The position numbers and the translations under genes were made by a program. A model generated the notes under the pieces. It did not search any database, was not told the origin of the DNA, and was given only the letters and a program-made list of their open reading frames with translations. Positions 15,610 through 24,434 of a DNA stretch of 64,000 bases are shown here, piece by piece (positions within the stretch are counted from its first letter, which is position 1; every line of letters begins with the position of its first letter). The stretch covers positions 694,001-758,000 of the forward strand of contig NZ_CP121689.1 of NCBI RefSeq assembly GCF_038396615.1, in the 5' to 3' direction. This DNA comes from Thermatribacter velox (GTDB lineage: Bacteria; Atribacterota; Atribacteria; Atribacterales; Thermatribacteraceae).

Positions 15610-16529
15610 ATTTTGCTGACCAAGTTTGCAAAGTTGTCGAAATGAAGGGACCTCTGGTAGTGGGCATGGATCCCCATCTTGAGTTGTTGCCTCCTTATCT
15701 TCTCGAGAAGTGGTTGCGAGAAAGAGGCAATAATTTGCAGGCGCTTGCTTATTGCGTCATGGAGTTTGGAGAACTAATTATTGAAGCTATACATGATATC
15801 GTTGGATTTGTGAAGTTTCAAATGGCTTTTTATGAATTGCTTGGAGTTCCTGGTTTGATGGTTCTGAAAAATCTGGTTGATCGTGCCAGAGAAAAAGGGC
15901 TTACGGTAATACTCGATGGCAAACGGAACGATATTGCCAGCACGGCTGCCTGCTATGCCAGAGCATATCTTTCGGGGATAGAATATCCTCTGGAAAGAAG
16001 TATTCCTTCTTTCTGGGATGTAGATGCTTTGACTGTCAATCCTTACTTTGGTGAAGATGGACTTACGCCTTTTTTTGAAGAAGCCAAAAAGGTTAACAAG
16101 GGGCTGTTTGTAGTGTGTCGTACCACCAATCCTTCGGCTCCTTTCCTACAGGATGAAGGGAGAGAAGAAAAGGTTTATTTTAAAGTTGCCCGCTTAGTAG
16201 AGCGCATGGGCGAAAAAACGATTGGGGATTCAGGCTTCAGTTCGGCAGGCATAGTGGTGGGTGCTACCTATCCGGAGGATTTGAGAATGCTGAGGACAGA
16301 ATTTCCTTCTTTGCTCTTTCTGATCCCTGGGGTGGGTGCCCAGGGTGGTGGGCTGGAGCCATTACGGTTTGCTTTTCGCGATGATGGGATGGGTGCACTG
16401 GTCAATGTTTCTCGAGGAGTGCTTTTTGCCTATCGTGAGAGTGGAAACTCGGATGGCAGAGGCTTCGAGAGATTGGCCAGAGCAAAGAGCATTGATTACC
16501 AGGAGAGGCTTAGGGAACTTCAGCGATGA
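15606..16529 (+). CDS. pyrF: Orotidine 5'-phosphate decarboxylase (group 2)
   Basis: Final UMP-forming enzyme, 307 residues, the longer group-2 form. The catalytic Lys-Asp array is seen in LDGKRNDIASTA (near residue 104), with VGMDPHLELLP at the N-terminus and PGVGAQGG for phosphate binding near residue 243. The start ATG overlaps the pyrC stop codon and the stop overlaps the pyrK start, so the gene is translationally coupled on both sides. Confidence 0.95.
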   Translation: MNFADQVCKVVEMKGPLVVGMDPHLELLPPYLLEKWLRERGNNLQALAYCVMEFGELIIEAIHDIVGFVKFQMAFYELLGVPGLMVLKNLVDRAREKGLTVILDGKRNDIASTAACYARAYLSGIEYPLERSIPSFWDVDALTVNPYFGEDGLTPFFEEAKKVNKGLFVVCRTTNPSAPFLQDEGREEKVYFKVARLVERMGEKTIGDSGFSSAGIVVGATYPEDLRMLRTEFPSLLFLIPGVGAQGGGLEPLRFAFRDDGMGALVNVSRGVLFAYRESGNSDGRGFERLARAKSIDYQERLRELQR

Positions 16530-17290
16530 GCGAAGCCAGGATTGTGGAGAAAAGAAAATTGGGTGAGGATTATATTTATTTCGTTTTGCGAGAACCTGTC
16601 ATTGCTTCGCTGGCTTCGCCGGGGCAGTTTGTTATGGTAAAAGCAGGTGAGGGTTGGGATCCGCTATTGCGCAGGCCTTTGGGCATACTCTGGGCAGAGG
16701 ATGAGCATTTTGCCCTGCTTTTTAAGGTGGTAGGAAGAGGTACTGGTATTTTAAGGAATCTGGACTGTGGAAATTGGTTGGATGTAATCGGCCCTCTGGG
16801 GAATTCTTTTTCCTGGAATGATAACGGACCCTTTCTCCTGATTGCTGGAGGACGAGGGTTGGTCCCGATTTATTTTCTGGCTCATGCTCTTTTTAAGAGG
16901 AGTTTACCCTTTGTTTTCTGTGTTGGTTTTAAGGTGAAAGAGGAATTGGATTTACTGCAACTTTTAGAAGGGAAAAACTGGAACGTTGCTGTGGCTTGCG
17001 AAGAAAAAGATGAAAAGGTTTTTTGTGGAACAGTGCTCGATGTTGCCAGGATGCAACTAAGACAGAACTCTTTTTCCAAAATTTATGTTTGTGGACCTCA
17101 TGATTTGCTACACTCAATGGCGGTGGATGCCGAGTTTGCAGGTCTGCCGATTGAAGCTTCTTTTGAGGCACTTATGGGTTGTGGTTATGGGTTGTGTTTG
17201 AGCTGCGTGCTTAGGAAAAAGAGTGGGGAGGGATATTTTCATATTTGTAAGGAAGGACCGGTTATAGCGCTGGAGGAAGTGTCATGGTAG
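16526..17290 (+). CDS. pyrK: Dihydroorotate dehydrogenase electron transfer subunit
   Basis: FAD/[2Fe-2S] subunit that passes electrons from PyrD to NAD+. 254 residues: an N-terminal flavodoxin-reductase-like FAD barrel (RRPLGI for FAD), a nucleotide-binding middle (AGGRGLVPI, CGPHDLLHSM) and a C-terminal cluster motif C-x4-C-x2-C in MGCGYGLCLSC, with the fourth Cys in HICKEGP. All four cluster cysteines are present. Overlaps pyrF and pyrD at start and stop. Confidence 0.95.
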   Translation: MSEARIVEKRKLGEDYIYFVLREPVIASLASPGQFVMVKAGEGWDPLLRRPLGILWAEDEHFALLFKVVGRGTGILRNLDCGNWLDVIGPLGNSFSWNDNGPFLLIAGGRGLVPIYFLAHALFKRSLPFVFCVGFKVKEELDLLQLLEGKNWNVAVACEEKDEKVFCGTVLDVARMQLRQNSFSKIYVCGPHDLLHSMAVDAEFAGLPIEASFEALMGCGYGLCLSCVLRKKSGEGYFHICKEGPVIALEEVSW

Positions 17291-18192
17291 ACCTTTCGGT
17301 GCGCGTGGGAGACTTGCGCTTGAAGAATCCTGTGGTATTGGCTTCGGGAACCTGTGGATATGGGAGGGAACTCGCTAAATTTATTAACCTGAAAATGGTA
17401 GGAGCGATTACTGTGAAAGGGTTGAGTATGGAGCCCTGGCAGGGCAATCCCCCTCCTCGGATACATGAAGTGTATGCAGGGATTCTCAATTCAATCGGTC
17501 TTGAAAATAAAGGACTTGAAAGTTTCCTCCGTGAGGATCTCCCGTTTTTCGAAACTATTGAAACCCCTTTATTTGTCAATATCTGGGGTAAAAATGTTAA
17601 AGAATATGTGCTTTTAGCCAGAAATCTGGATGCGGTAGAGCGAGTTACAGCTATTGAACTCAATCTTTCCTGTCCCAATGTGGAAAAGGGGGGTGTAAGT
17701 TTTGCTCTACAGGAAAAAGTTTTTGAAGAACTGGTGGGGAGGGTCAGGCATTCTTTTACAAGAAAGATAATCGTTAAACTTGGTCCTCAAATTTTTGACC
17801 TGGAGAAAGCCATTCAGATTCTCGAAAGGGAAGGTATAGATTTTGTGAGTGCTACCAATTCTTTCCCTGGTCTGGCTGTGAATGTGGATGAACAGCGTTT
17901 CGTGTTTTCGAGAAAGGTAGCCGGCTTTTCTGGACCGGCCATTAAACCCCTGGCTTTGAAACTGGTATATGATATAGTTAGTGTGACTCGTTTGCCAGTA
18001 ATTGGCATGGGAGGTATTGTTTGCTGGAGGGATGCTTTGGAATTTCTGCTAATTGGTGCAAGAGCGATTGGGCTGGGAACTGTAAACCTGATTTATCCCG
18101 ATGCTGCTCAGCGGATTCTTAAGGGCATAGAGGAATATTTGGACCAGAAAGGGATTTCTTCATTAGAGGCTATCATTGGAAAGGTGAGGTGA
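17284..18192 (+). CDS. pyrD: Dihydroorotate dehydrogenase, class 1B catalytic subunit
   Basis: FMN enzyme oxidising dihydroorotate to orotate, 302 residues. The N-terminal LKNPVVLASGTCGYG, the NLSCPNVEKGG motif with the class 1B catalytic Cys region, KLGP for FMN, and the C-terminal GMGGIVCWRDALEFL phosphate-binding motif are visible. Pairing with pyrK identifies class 1B (NAD-linked). ATG start overlapping pyrK by 7 bp. Confidence 0.95.
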   Translation: MVDLSVRVGDLRLKNPVVLASGTCGYGRELAKFINLKMVGAITVKGLSMEPWQGNPPPRIHEVYAGILNSIGLENKGLESFLREDLPFFETIETPLFVNIWGKNVKEYVLLARNLDAVERVTAIELNLSCPNVEKGGVSFALQEKVFEELVGRVRHSFTRKIIVKLGPQIFDLEKAIQILEREGIDFVSATNSFPGLAVNVDEQRFVFSRKVAGFSGPAIKPLALKLVYDIVSVTRLPVIGMGGIVCWRDALEFLLIGARAIGLGTVNLIYPDAAQRILKGIEEYLDQKGISSLEAIIGKVR

Positions 18193-18776
18193 ACAAGTTG
18201 GAAGAAAGAGAAATACTGAATCTTTTTAAGGAAGCGGGGGCTTTTTTGGAAGGACATTTCCTGCTCACTTCGGGACTTCATAGCCCTGTGTATATAGAAA
18301 AGTTTCGTCTTTTGCAGTTTCCCCGTTATGTTGAAATTCTGGCACGGGAGATGGTTCAGCGCCTTGGCAATAGAGAAACGATTGAACTGGTAGTGGGCCC
18401 TGCAGTAGGGGGCATTGTGTTAGCTTATGAAGTTGCTCGCCAGCTGGGTGTGCGAATGGCGTTTACGGAGCGAGAAGAGGGAAAAATGTGCTTCAGACGG
18501 GATTTTCAAATTCGTGAGGGGGAAAAAGTTTTAATAGTGGAGGATGTAGTTACCACTGGGGGATCTCTGCAAGAAGTTGTGAGGGCCGTAGAAGCAGCAA
18601 AGGGGAATATTGCAGCTATTAGTGTTCTGGTTGATCGGAGCGGGGGGAAAGTTCAGTTTGATTATCCTTTCTTTCCGCTTTTGCAGATGGAAGTTAAGAC
18701 CTATTCGGCAGAGGAATGTCCCTTGTGCAAGCAAAAAGTAGAGCTTCAAAAAAGAGGTAGTCGCTATCTCCAATAG
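18189..18776 (+). CDS. pyrE: Orotate phosphoribosyltransferase
   Basis: Type I phosphoribosyltransferase making OMP from orotate and PRPP, 195 residues. The PRPP loop VLIVEDVVTTGGSL is at about residues 115-128. An N-terminal LTSGLHSPVYIEKFR segment binds orotate. Start is GTG at 18189, overlapping the pyrD stop. A TTG at 18198 is an alternative served by AGGTGAGG. The C-terminus has two Cys (ECPLCK), seen in some thermophile homologues. Last biosynthetic gene of the pyr operon. Confidence 0.95.
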   Translation: MNKLEEREILNLFKEAGAFLEGHFLLTSGLHSPVYIEKFRLLQFPRYVEILAREMVQRLGNRETIELVVGPAVGGIVLAYEVARQLGVRMAFTEREEGKMCFRRDFQIREGEKVLIVEDVVTTGGSLQEVVRAVEAAKGNIAAISVLVDRSGGKVQFDYPFFPLLQMEVKTYSAEECPLCKQKVELQKRGSRYLQ

Positions 18777-18793
18777 TGGGGGTCTTGTAAACT

Positions 18794-19990
18794 TTGGATT
18801 GGAAAGCTGTTCTGGACAGTGAGTTTGATATTTTTGAACCTATTGAACTTGCTCAACAGCTGGTTCGCATCCCCAGTGTTTCTGGTGAAACTGGTGAAGA
18901 AGAGATTTCCAGGTTTATTGCCAATTATTTTATAGATCGAAAAATCACTGTGGAGTGGCAGGAAGTAGAAAAGAACCGCGCTAACGTTATTGCCGAGGTA
19001 AAGGGGACGCTTGGAGAGGGACCAACGTTGCTTTTCAACGGTCATATGGACACCGTTCCTGTTGGTAGTGGATGGACTTATCCTCCTTTGGGAGGGCAGA
19101 TTGTTGGAGACAAACTCTATGGGCGTGGTGCATGTGACATGAAAGGTGCGCTTGCAGCTATGATGTATGCTGCTTATACAGTTTCACTTTTTGCTTCTCA
19201 GCTCTATGGTAGCTTAAAATTACTTTTTGTAGTGGACGAAGAACGCGACAATCTGGGCATGAAGAGATGGCTTGAAAGTTATCTCAGTAGCAACGAAGTT
19301 GTGGATTTTGCGGTGGTTGGCGAACCAACTGGTTTAAACATAAGTCTTGGTCACAGAGGTGTCGCTGCCTATCGAGTTACTGTGGAGGGTAAGGCTTCAC
19401 ATGCTGGATTAGCTGAGGAGGGTGTTAATGCGATTTACATTGCTGCTTCAGTAATTAAAGACATTGAAAGCAAGAATGAGTTGCTTAAAAAACATGCTGA
19501 CCCCGACCTGGGTTGCCCGAGTCTTATGGTGGGTTTGATTGAAGGTGGGGTTTCGCCCAACGTGGTGCCCGAGCAATGTAGCTTTGAAGTAGACGTTAGA
19601 ACACTGCCTAATTTTTCTTTAGAAAGCATGGAAAAACTGCTTCAGGATATTGTTGTTGAGGTCAGAAATCGTTCTAATTCGCCTTTTTCGTATCGGATTT
19701 CTCAAACGGTGCCTCATTTACCTCCGGCTAAGGTGTCCCGGGATCTCCCAGCAGTTGAGGTGCTTGCCCGGTCTATTTCTCAGATTCCTGGAGAGATTCC
19801 CATTTTTGCCCCCTTTCCCGCTTCTTGTGAGGCGTCTTTCCTGTTTAACGCAGGCATTCCCACTGTTATCTTTGGTCCCGGTAGAATTGTTGAGGCCCAT
19901 TCTGCCAATGAGTTTGTTTCTACCTCGCAAATTGTTACAGCCAGTATGATATATGCTCTGTTGGCATTGCAATTTTTAGGTGGCGATTAA
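18794..19990 (+). CDS. M20 family metallopeptidase (ArgE/DapE/CPG2-like)
   Basis: Zinc-dependent amidohydrolase/peptidase of 398 residues. Motifs: GHMDTVPVG (metal His/Asp), GRGACDMKGALAAM (bridging Asp), the catalytic Glu-Glu pair in VVDEERD, the GEPT metal ligand, and a dimerisation domain starting at SLGHRGVAAYRV. TTG start after TGGGGGT, 17 bp downstream of pyrE and so probably in the pyr operon. Family members deacylate acetylornithine or succinyl-diaminopimelate or hydrolyse carbamoyl amino acids. The substrate cannot be read here. The operon position makes a pyrimidine or carbamoyl-amino-acid link conceivable but unproven. Confidence 0.85.
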   Translation: MDWKAVLDSEFDIFEPIELAQQLVRIPSVSGETGEEEISRFIANYFIDRKITVEWQEVEKNRANVIAEVKGTLGEGPTLLFNGHMDTVPVGSGWTYPPLGGQIVGDKLYGRGACDMKGALAAMMYAAYTVSLFASQLYGSLKLLFVVDEERDNLGMKRWLESYLSSNEVVDFAVVGEPTGLNISLGHRGVAAYRVTVEGKASHAGLAEEGVNAIYIAASVIKDIESKNELLKKHADPDLGCPSLMVGLIEGGVSPNVVPEQCSFEVDVRTLPNFSLESMEKLLQDIVVEVRNRSNSPFSYRISQTVPHLPPAKVSRDLPAVEVLARSISQIPGEIPIFAPFPASCEASFLFNAGIPTVIFGPGRIVEAHSANEFVSTSQIVTASMIYALLALQFLGGD

Positions 19991-20017
19991 TACGTTCTTG
20001 TTTACGGAAATGCCTGT

Positions 20018-20023
20018 TATAAT
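20018..20023 (+). promoter_or_regulatory. TATAAT -10 element
   Basis: Perfect -10 hexamer with no good -35. It precedes a 34-codon open frame and, before the IS insertion, would have lain directly upstream of the CNNM gene. Confidence 0.35.
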
Positions 20024-20061
20024 GTATGACGTGGAAATAGCAAGATTTGTGAGGGTTAACA

Positions 20062-20166
20062 ATGTTTTGTTTGGTAAGGGTGGCTTTTGCAAGGATTTTT
20101 AAATTTTTATCCAGAAAAGTACCAGGTGTGGAAGATTTGCTCTATTTGCACGCGTTTAGTTCTTAA
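20062..20166 (+). CDS. Small 34-residue ORF, hypothetical
   Basis: ATG with a GAGGG ribosome binding site 6 bp upstream and a TATAAT element about 40 bp before it. The product starts MFCLVRVAFARIF and ends HAFSS. No family is recognised. If the IS110 element is removed in silico, the stop codon lies about 28 bp before the CNNM start, so this would have been a leader or first gene of that operon. It may equally be a chance frame. Confidence 0.35.
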   Translation: MFCLVRVAFARIFKFLSRKVPGVEDLLYLHAFSS

Positions 20167-20182
20167 TTTTTAGAGGAGTCAA

Positions 20183-21376
20183 CTATAAATAATGATTAAC
20201 TGGAACAAATTTTTCACCTTTCCTGAGCATGGCAAAGATAACTCTCAACAGCTTGTTACAGAGGGCAATCATGGCTTTTCTGTGGGGCATTCCCTCACCT
20301 CTCTTTTTCAAGTAATAAGCTCTGAAGTACTCATTGCAGCGCATAACTCCACTTGCCATGAGATAGAGACATCTCCGCAAAGACTTAGAGCCCTTCTTGC
20401 TGATTCCACCTCGAGCATACCGGGAACCAGACTGTCTGATAGAAGGGTCAATACCTGCATAGGCAGCCAGTTTCCTTCGGTTCTCAAACCTGTGTATATC
20501 CTTGACTGCAGCCAGAAAATGAGCCGAGGTGATATCACTGACTCCTTTGATGGATTTGAGGAGTTCCAAGTTGTCTTTCTGGTTCTTTTGGATTTCCTCG
20601 ATGAACTGCCTGGTAATCTCCTGGAGCTTCTGGTTGAGGAACCGGAGCATCTCCACTTCATGTTTGATGATCAGGGCATAGTTGGTGGTGGAGGTACCGA
20701 TGGAATCTCTGGCAAGTTCCAGGAACTGTTCAGCACTGAGAGATGGTTTTCTTCCTCTTGCTTTGAGCTTTCTGAAGACAGCTTTCACTCTACCTGGGGA
20801 GGTTTTGAGAACCGAATGGGGAGTGGGGAATTCTTCAAGTACCGAGAGCAGGAAATCGGTGAAGATGTTGTAGTGAGCCACCAGTTCTGGGAAGACCACC
20901 ACCAGATGTTGTTTGAGCTGGGTCTTGGTTCTGGCAATCTGTTGAGTGAGGCTTTCCCTCACCCTGGCCAGGGCAGCCAGGTCATCCAGCTTGTCAGGGA
21001 TGAAGTGAGGAATCACTTCCAGGTTTTTGAGCAGAAACCTGGCGATGGTGAGAGCATCAATGCGGTCAGTTTTGGTATTGTGCAGGGTGATGCCCTGAGA
21101 GAATTTCTTGATGAGGGCGGGGTTGATGAGTGCCACCGGGTACTGGTTGGTAATCAGGAAGGCCAGGAGGTTAAGATGGTAACTCCCAGTAGACTCCACA
21201 CCAATCAGGGAGTTGGGATAGGAGCTAATAAGCTGGCTGAGGGCAGTGAATCCCTCCAAGTTCATATTCAGTTGACCTTCACTGAGCACCTGCAAAGAAG
21301 CATCGATGATTACATAGTTGAACCTGTCCCTGGAAACATCAATGCCTATGAAATACTGCCAGGAGTTTTTGTTCAT
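20183..21376 (-). CDS. IS110 family transposase (DEDD RuvC plus serine domain)
   Basis: 397 residues from the preferred ATG at 21376, which has GAGGT 7 bp upstream; the frame is open five codons further. The N-terminal RuvC-like DEDD domain shows FIGIDVSRD, GVESTGSYH and TKTDRIDALTIARFL. The C-terminal transposase_20 domain shows SIKGVSDITSAHFLA, YAGIDPSIRQSGS (catalytic Ser region) and KKGSKSLRR. Full length with no frameshift, so probably active. It recombines through a circular intermediate guided by a bridge RNA made from the element's noncoding end. Confidence 0.95.
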   Translation of the reverse strand: MNKNSWQYFIGIDVSRDRFNYVIIDASLQVLSEGQLNMNLEGFTALSQLISSYPNSLIGVESTGSYHLNLLAFLITNQYPVALINPALIKKFSQGITLHNTKTDRIDALTIARFLLKNLEVIPHFIPDKLDDLAALARVRESLTQQIARTKTQLKQHLVVVFPELVAHYNIFTDFLLSVLEEFPTPHSVLKTSPGRVKAVFRKLKARGRKPSLSAEQFLELARDSIGTSTTNYALIIKHEVEMLRFLNQKLQEITRQFIEEIQKNQKDNLELLKSIKGVSDITSAHFLAAVKDIHRFENRRKLAAYAGIDPSIRQSGSRYARGGISKKGSKSLRRCLYLMASGVMRCNEYFRAYYLKKRGEGMPHRKAMIALCNKLLRVIFAMLRKGEKFVPVNHYL

Positions 21377-21404
21377 GGCCAGACCTCGCAAAAGTTATTT
21401 TTGG

Positions 21405-21535
21405 TTTTTCGCCCCAAGTCCTATCTCCCGCTTGACAGTGGCTTATTAGCCAAATCAACCAATAGGGACTTTAGGGACGGGGAACAGACTCCTCTTGAAG
21501 CTCTAAGGCTTAGGATAGCAGTGGTTCTCTGTCCC
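21405..21535 (-). ncRNA. Predicted IS110 bridge RNA
   Basis: Read on the - strand, this starts GGGACAGA 8 bp after the TATAAA element. A stem of TCTGTCCC (21528-21535) with GGGAACAGA (21480-21488), one bulge, encloses a target loop. A second stem, GGACTT (21466-21471) with AAGTCC (21416-21421), encloses a donor loop that also holds a 5-bp hairpin TGGCT-AATA-AGCCA. Candidate guides: right target AGAGGAG (21489-21495), left target AAGCCTT (21505-21511), left donor GTTGATTT (21452-21459), right donor TAGGA (21419-21423). These match the reconstructed insertion site and the donor junction (see findings). Boundaries are approximate. Confidence 0.7.
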
Positions 21536-21583
21536 TTTTAAGTTTATACCATAATTATTCGTAGGAGGCCTGAGGAGTAAAAA

Positions 21584-22918
21584 ATGGAATATTTGGGTAT
21601 GATTTTTCTTATTCTCATTTTGATCGCCATCAATGCTTTTTTTGCGGCTTCCGAAATTGCCATTATTTCGGTTCGCAAGACCATGTTACGCACCTTAGGG
21701 GAGAAAAAAGCGGGTGCTACCAGGTCTGTGGAACGCTTGTTGCAAAAACCAAGCGAGTTTCTGGCAACCATCCAGGTAGGTGTTACGCTGGCTGGGTTTT
21801 TTGCCAGTGCTACTGGAGCGATATCTCTGGCCCAGGATTTGGGAGAAAAACTCGAAAAAAGTGGTTTGCCCCTTCTGGAAACTGCTGGCAAGGAAATAGC
21901 TTTTGTTCTGGTTACGGTGATTATTTCTTTTATTACTCTGGTTTTAGGAGAGTTAGTTCCTAAAAGAATTGCACTTGCTAATCCGGAACGAATTTCCTTT
22001 TTAGTTGCTCGGCCCATTGAAGCTCTCTCGCTGGTTTTTCGCCCGGTGATTGTTGTTCTTTCCTTTTTTACTGACTCTATTTCCAAGTTTTTGGGGATAA
22101 GTCAGGATAAAATAGGGTTGGTTACCGAGGAGGAGCTCAAAATATTTCTCTCAGAACAAAAGGCACTTCCACCCGAAGAAAGGCAGTTAATTAATGAGGT
22201 TTTTGACTTTGGTGACACCATGGCTTATGAAGTGATGACCCCTCGAACCGACATTGTTGCTGTTGATGAAGAAGCTACCGTTAAAGACGTTCTGGAGGTT
22301 TTTAGAAAGAATCACTATTCGAGAATACCGGTTTTTCGTGAAGACATCGACCACATTGTGGGATTTGTTCATATTAAAGATATTCTGGTGCTTTATGAAG
22401 AGGGTATGTTGGACAAAAAAGTTAAGGAAATATTGCGCCCGGTTTACTTTGTTCCGGCTACCAAGAAAGTTATAGAACTTCTGCGTGAGATGCAACGTCG
22501 GAGAGTACATATGGCGATTGTTCTTGATGAGTATGGAGGTACAGCAGGTCTGGTTACCATTGAGGACCTTCTTGAAGAGCTGGTTGGTGAGATACGCGAT
22601 GAACACGACCGAGAAGCTGCTCCCTACCGTAAAGTTGGTGAAAATGAGTATTTGGTAGATGCTTCCATTCAAATAGAGGAGTTAAACGAACTTTTGGGTC
22701 TTGACATACCGGAGAGCGAGGAGTTCGAATCTATTGGTGGCCTGGTGATGGAACTCCTGGACAAGGTACCTGAAGAGGGGGAAGTGGTCAAAATTGGTAG
22801 ATATTTGCTTAAGGTGGAAAGAATGCGGGGTAAGCGGATTATTACCTTAAGATTGATTGTGGAAAGCGACGAAGAGGAGGGAAAAGAGGAGAATGTCAAA
22901 ACTGATACTCGCCCATGA
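21584..22918 (+). CDS. CNNM/CBS-domain membrane protein (hemolysin C/CorB-like)
   Basis: 444-residue membrane protein. A CNNM (DUF21) domain with four hydrophobic segments comes first (about residues 1-190). A pair of CBS domains follows (about 205-325; [29 protein letters not shown]) and then a CorC_HlyC domain (about 345-430). Family members are magnesium or cobalt exporters; the older hemolysin name is historical. ATG start with GAGGAG upstream, partly reformed across the IS110 insertion point 17-21 bp before the start, so the insertion separates the gene from its likely native promoter near 20018. Confidence 0.9.
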   Translation: MEYLGMIFLILILIAINAFFAASEIAIISVRKTMLRTLGEKKAGATRSVERLLQKPSEFLATIQVGVTLAGFFASATGAISLAQDLGEKLEKSGLPLLETAGKEIAFVLVTVIISFITLVLGELVPKRIALANPERISFLVARPIEALSLVFRPVIVVLSFFTDSISKFLGISQDKIGLVTEEELKIFLSEQKALPPEERQLINEVFDFGDTMAYEVMTPRTDIVAVDEEATVKDVLEVFRKNHYSRIPVFREDIDHIVGFVHIKDILVLYEEGMLDKKVKEILRPVYFVPATKKVIELLREMQRRRVHMAIVLDEYGGTAGLVTIEDLLEELVGEIRDEHDREAAPYRKVGENEYLVDASIQIEELNELLGLDIPESEEFESIGGLVMELLDKVPEEGEVVKIGRYLLKVERMRGKRIITLRLIVESDEEEGKEENVKTDTRP

Positions 22919-24434
22919 TTTGGGTACAACTGGTGACAAGGCAAGTATTTTTGATGCAGAGGGGAAGTGTCTGGCAAGCACCGTATATCAGTATGAAACG
23001 TATTTTCCTGACTCGCTCTCTGTGGAGCAGGACCCTCGTGATTACTGGAAAGCTGTTGTTTGCTCTACGCAAAAGTTACTCTCGCAAGGCAAGTTTGGGC
23101 CACAAGATATTGGGGTAGTCACCTTTTCAGGCCAGATGATGGGCGCTTTGCCTGTGGATGAACATGGAAATCCTTTGTATCGCATCCTTATCTGGGCAGA
23201 CCGCAGGAGTGTTAGCGAGGTAGAATGGATTAGAAGGCGAATTAGTGAAAATACCATATACGAGATAACTGGGCATCGCTTAAGCCCTAACTATTCACTG
23301 GCTAAAATCTTGTGGATACGCAACAATTTGCCCGACGTTTACCGCAAGGCACATAAATTTCTTCTGGCTAAAGATTACGTAGTCTTTAAACTTACTGGTC
23401 GCTGGGCTACTGATTTTTCTGATGCTTCAGGGACCAATATGTTTGACCTTAGGAAAGAAGACTGGTCAGAAGAAATTCTGGAAGCAGTAGAGTTGCCAAT
23501 AGAAAAACTTCCTCCGGTTTTTCCTTCCACAGAGGTAATTGGTGAAATAACCAGCGAGGCTTCTCAGGAAATTGGACTTTTGCCGGGAACCCCGGTGGTC
23601 ATTGGTGGGGGCGATGGTTCTTGCGCAGCTTGTGGAGCAGGTGTGGTTCAGGAAGGCCAGGCTTACGCGTATCTTGGTTCTTCTTCCTGGATTGCACTTG
23701 CCTCTCGTGAGCCTATCTACGACCCCCAGAAAAGGACTTTTACATTTCATCATTTGATCCCTGGTCTTTACATGCCTACTGGAACCATGCAAGCTGCTGG
23801 TGCTTCTTACCAGTGGTGTCGGGATACTTTGTGTGATAGAGAAAAACAATTATCTGCGGAATGGGGAATAAGCCCTTATGAAATAATGAACCTGGAAGCT
23901 CGGCGAGTACCTCCAGGTTCTGAAAAGCTGCTTTTTTTGCCGTATCTTATGGGTGAGCGAGCTCCCTGGTGGAATCCCCATGCTCGAGGAGCTTTTATAG
24001 GTCTAACTCCTCGTCATCGCAAGGCACACCTTGTCAGAGCGGTTCTTGAAGGAGTGAGTTTTAACTTAAGGATTATTCTTGATGCTTTCAGGGAACAAGG
24101 GATTCAAATAGATAGCATGCGGATTATCGGAGGTGGTGCGAAGGGGGATTTCTGGGCTTCGTTGCTTGCCAGCATGTTTGGGATGGAAGTTTTGCGACCA
24201 GCACTGATTGAGGAAGCTACTTCCTTGGGTGCAGCTATAGTTGGGGGTGTAGGGATAGGTATTTTTCCAGGGATTGAGGCTGTGAGAGATTTGCTTGAAA
24301 TTAAAGATTGTTTCCTTCCCAAGGAGGAAGAGTCCCAGGTTTATGAAAGGCTATACCCGGTTTTCAAACAATGTTATCTTTCCCTGGTAGAAGTTTATGA
24401 ATCTTTAGCGTCTCTTGGTCAAGATGAAAGATAG
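22893..24434 (+). CDS. FGGY family carbohydrate kinase
   Basis: 513-residue sugar kinase, third FGGY member in the window. Motifs: [22 protein letters not shown] near residue 79, IWADRRS near 103, GGGDGSCAACGAG with the catalytic Asp, and MRIIGGGAKGDFW near the C-terminus. The FSGQM and WADRR motifs place it near xylulokinases, but the substrate is not certain. The ATG at 22893 is preferred, with GAGGAGGG at 22874-22881. It overlaps the end of the CNNM gene by 26 bp and the following gene by a few codons, so it is part of this operon. No transporter is adjacent. Confidence 0.88.
   Translation: MSKLILAHDLGTTGDKASIFDAEGKCLASTVYQYETYFPDSLSVEQDPRDYWKAVVCSTQKLLSQGKFGPQDIGVVTFSGQMMGALPVDEHGNPLYRILIWADRRSVSEVEWIRRRISENTIYEITGHRLSPNYSLAKILWIRNNLPDVYRKAHKFLLAKDYVVFKLTGRWATDFSDASGTNMFDLRKEDWSEEILEAVELPIEKLPPVFPSTEVIGEITSEASQEIGLLPGTPVVIGGGDGSCAACGAGVVQEGQAYAYLGSSSWIALASREPIYDPQKRTFTFHHLIPGLYMPTGTMQAAGASYQWCRDTLCDREKQLSAEWGISPYEIMNLEARRVPPGSEKLLFLPYLMGERAPWWNPHARGAFIGLTPRHRKAHLVRAVLEGVSFNLRIILDAFREQGIQIDSMRIIGGGAKGDFWASLLASMFGMEVLRPALIEEATSLGAAIVGGVGIGIFPGIEAVRDLLEIKDCFLPKEEESQVYERLYPVFKQCYLSLVEVYESLASLGQDER

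Larger units (their letters stand above)
20174..21567 (-). mobile_element. IS110-family insertion sequence, intact
   Basis: Element of about 1.39 kb bounded by a 5-bp direct repeat AGGAG (20174-20178 and 21563-21567). The exact ends are ambiguous within the repeat. There are no terminal inverted repeats, as expected for IS110. It holds one transposase (-) and a roughly 190-bp noncoding left end upstream of it. The right end is only a few bases beyond the transposase stop. Joining the ends puts TTGACT (20177-20182, - strand) exactly 17 bp from TATAAA (21543-21548, - strand), the circle-junction promoter expected for this family. It lies between an M20 peptidase and a CNNM gene. Confidence 0.85.

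Noticed and set aside
20192-21541. 449-codon + strand open frame across the whole IS110 element
   Set aside because: It is antisense to the transposase, has no recognisable domain, and its codons mirror the transposase frame. It runs through the bridge RNA and the junction promoter.
20174-21567. Terminal inverted repeats and target duplication for the insertion sequence
   Set aside because: No inverted repeats are visible. The 5-bp AGGAG is better read as shared core homology used by this family than as a staggered-cut duplication.
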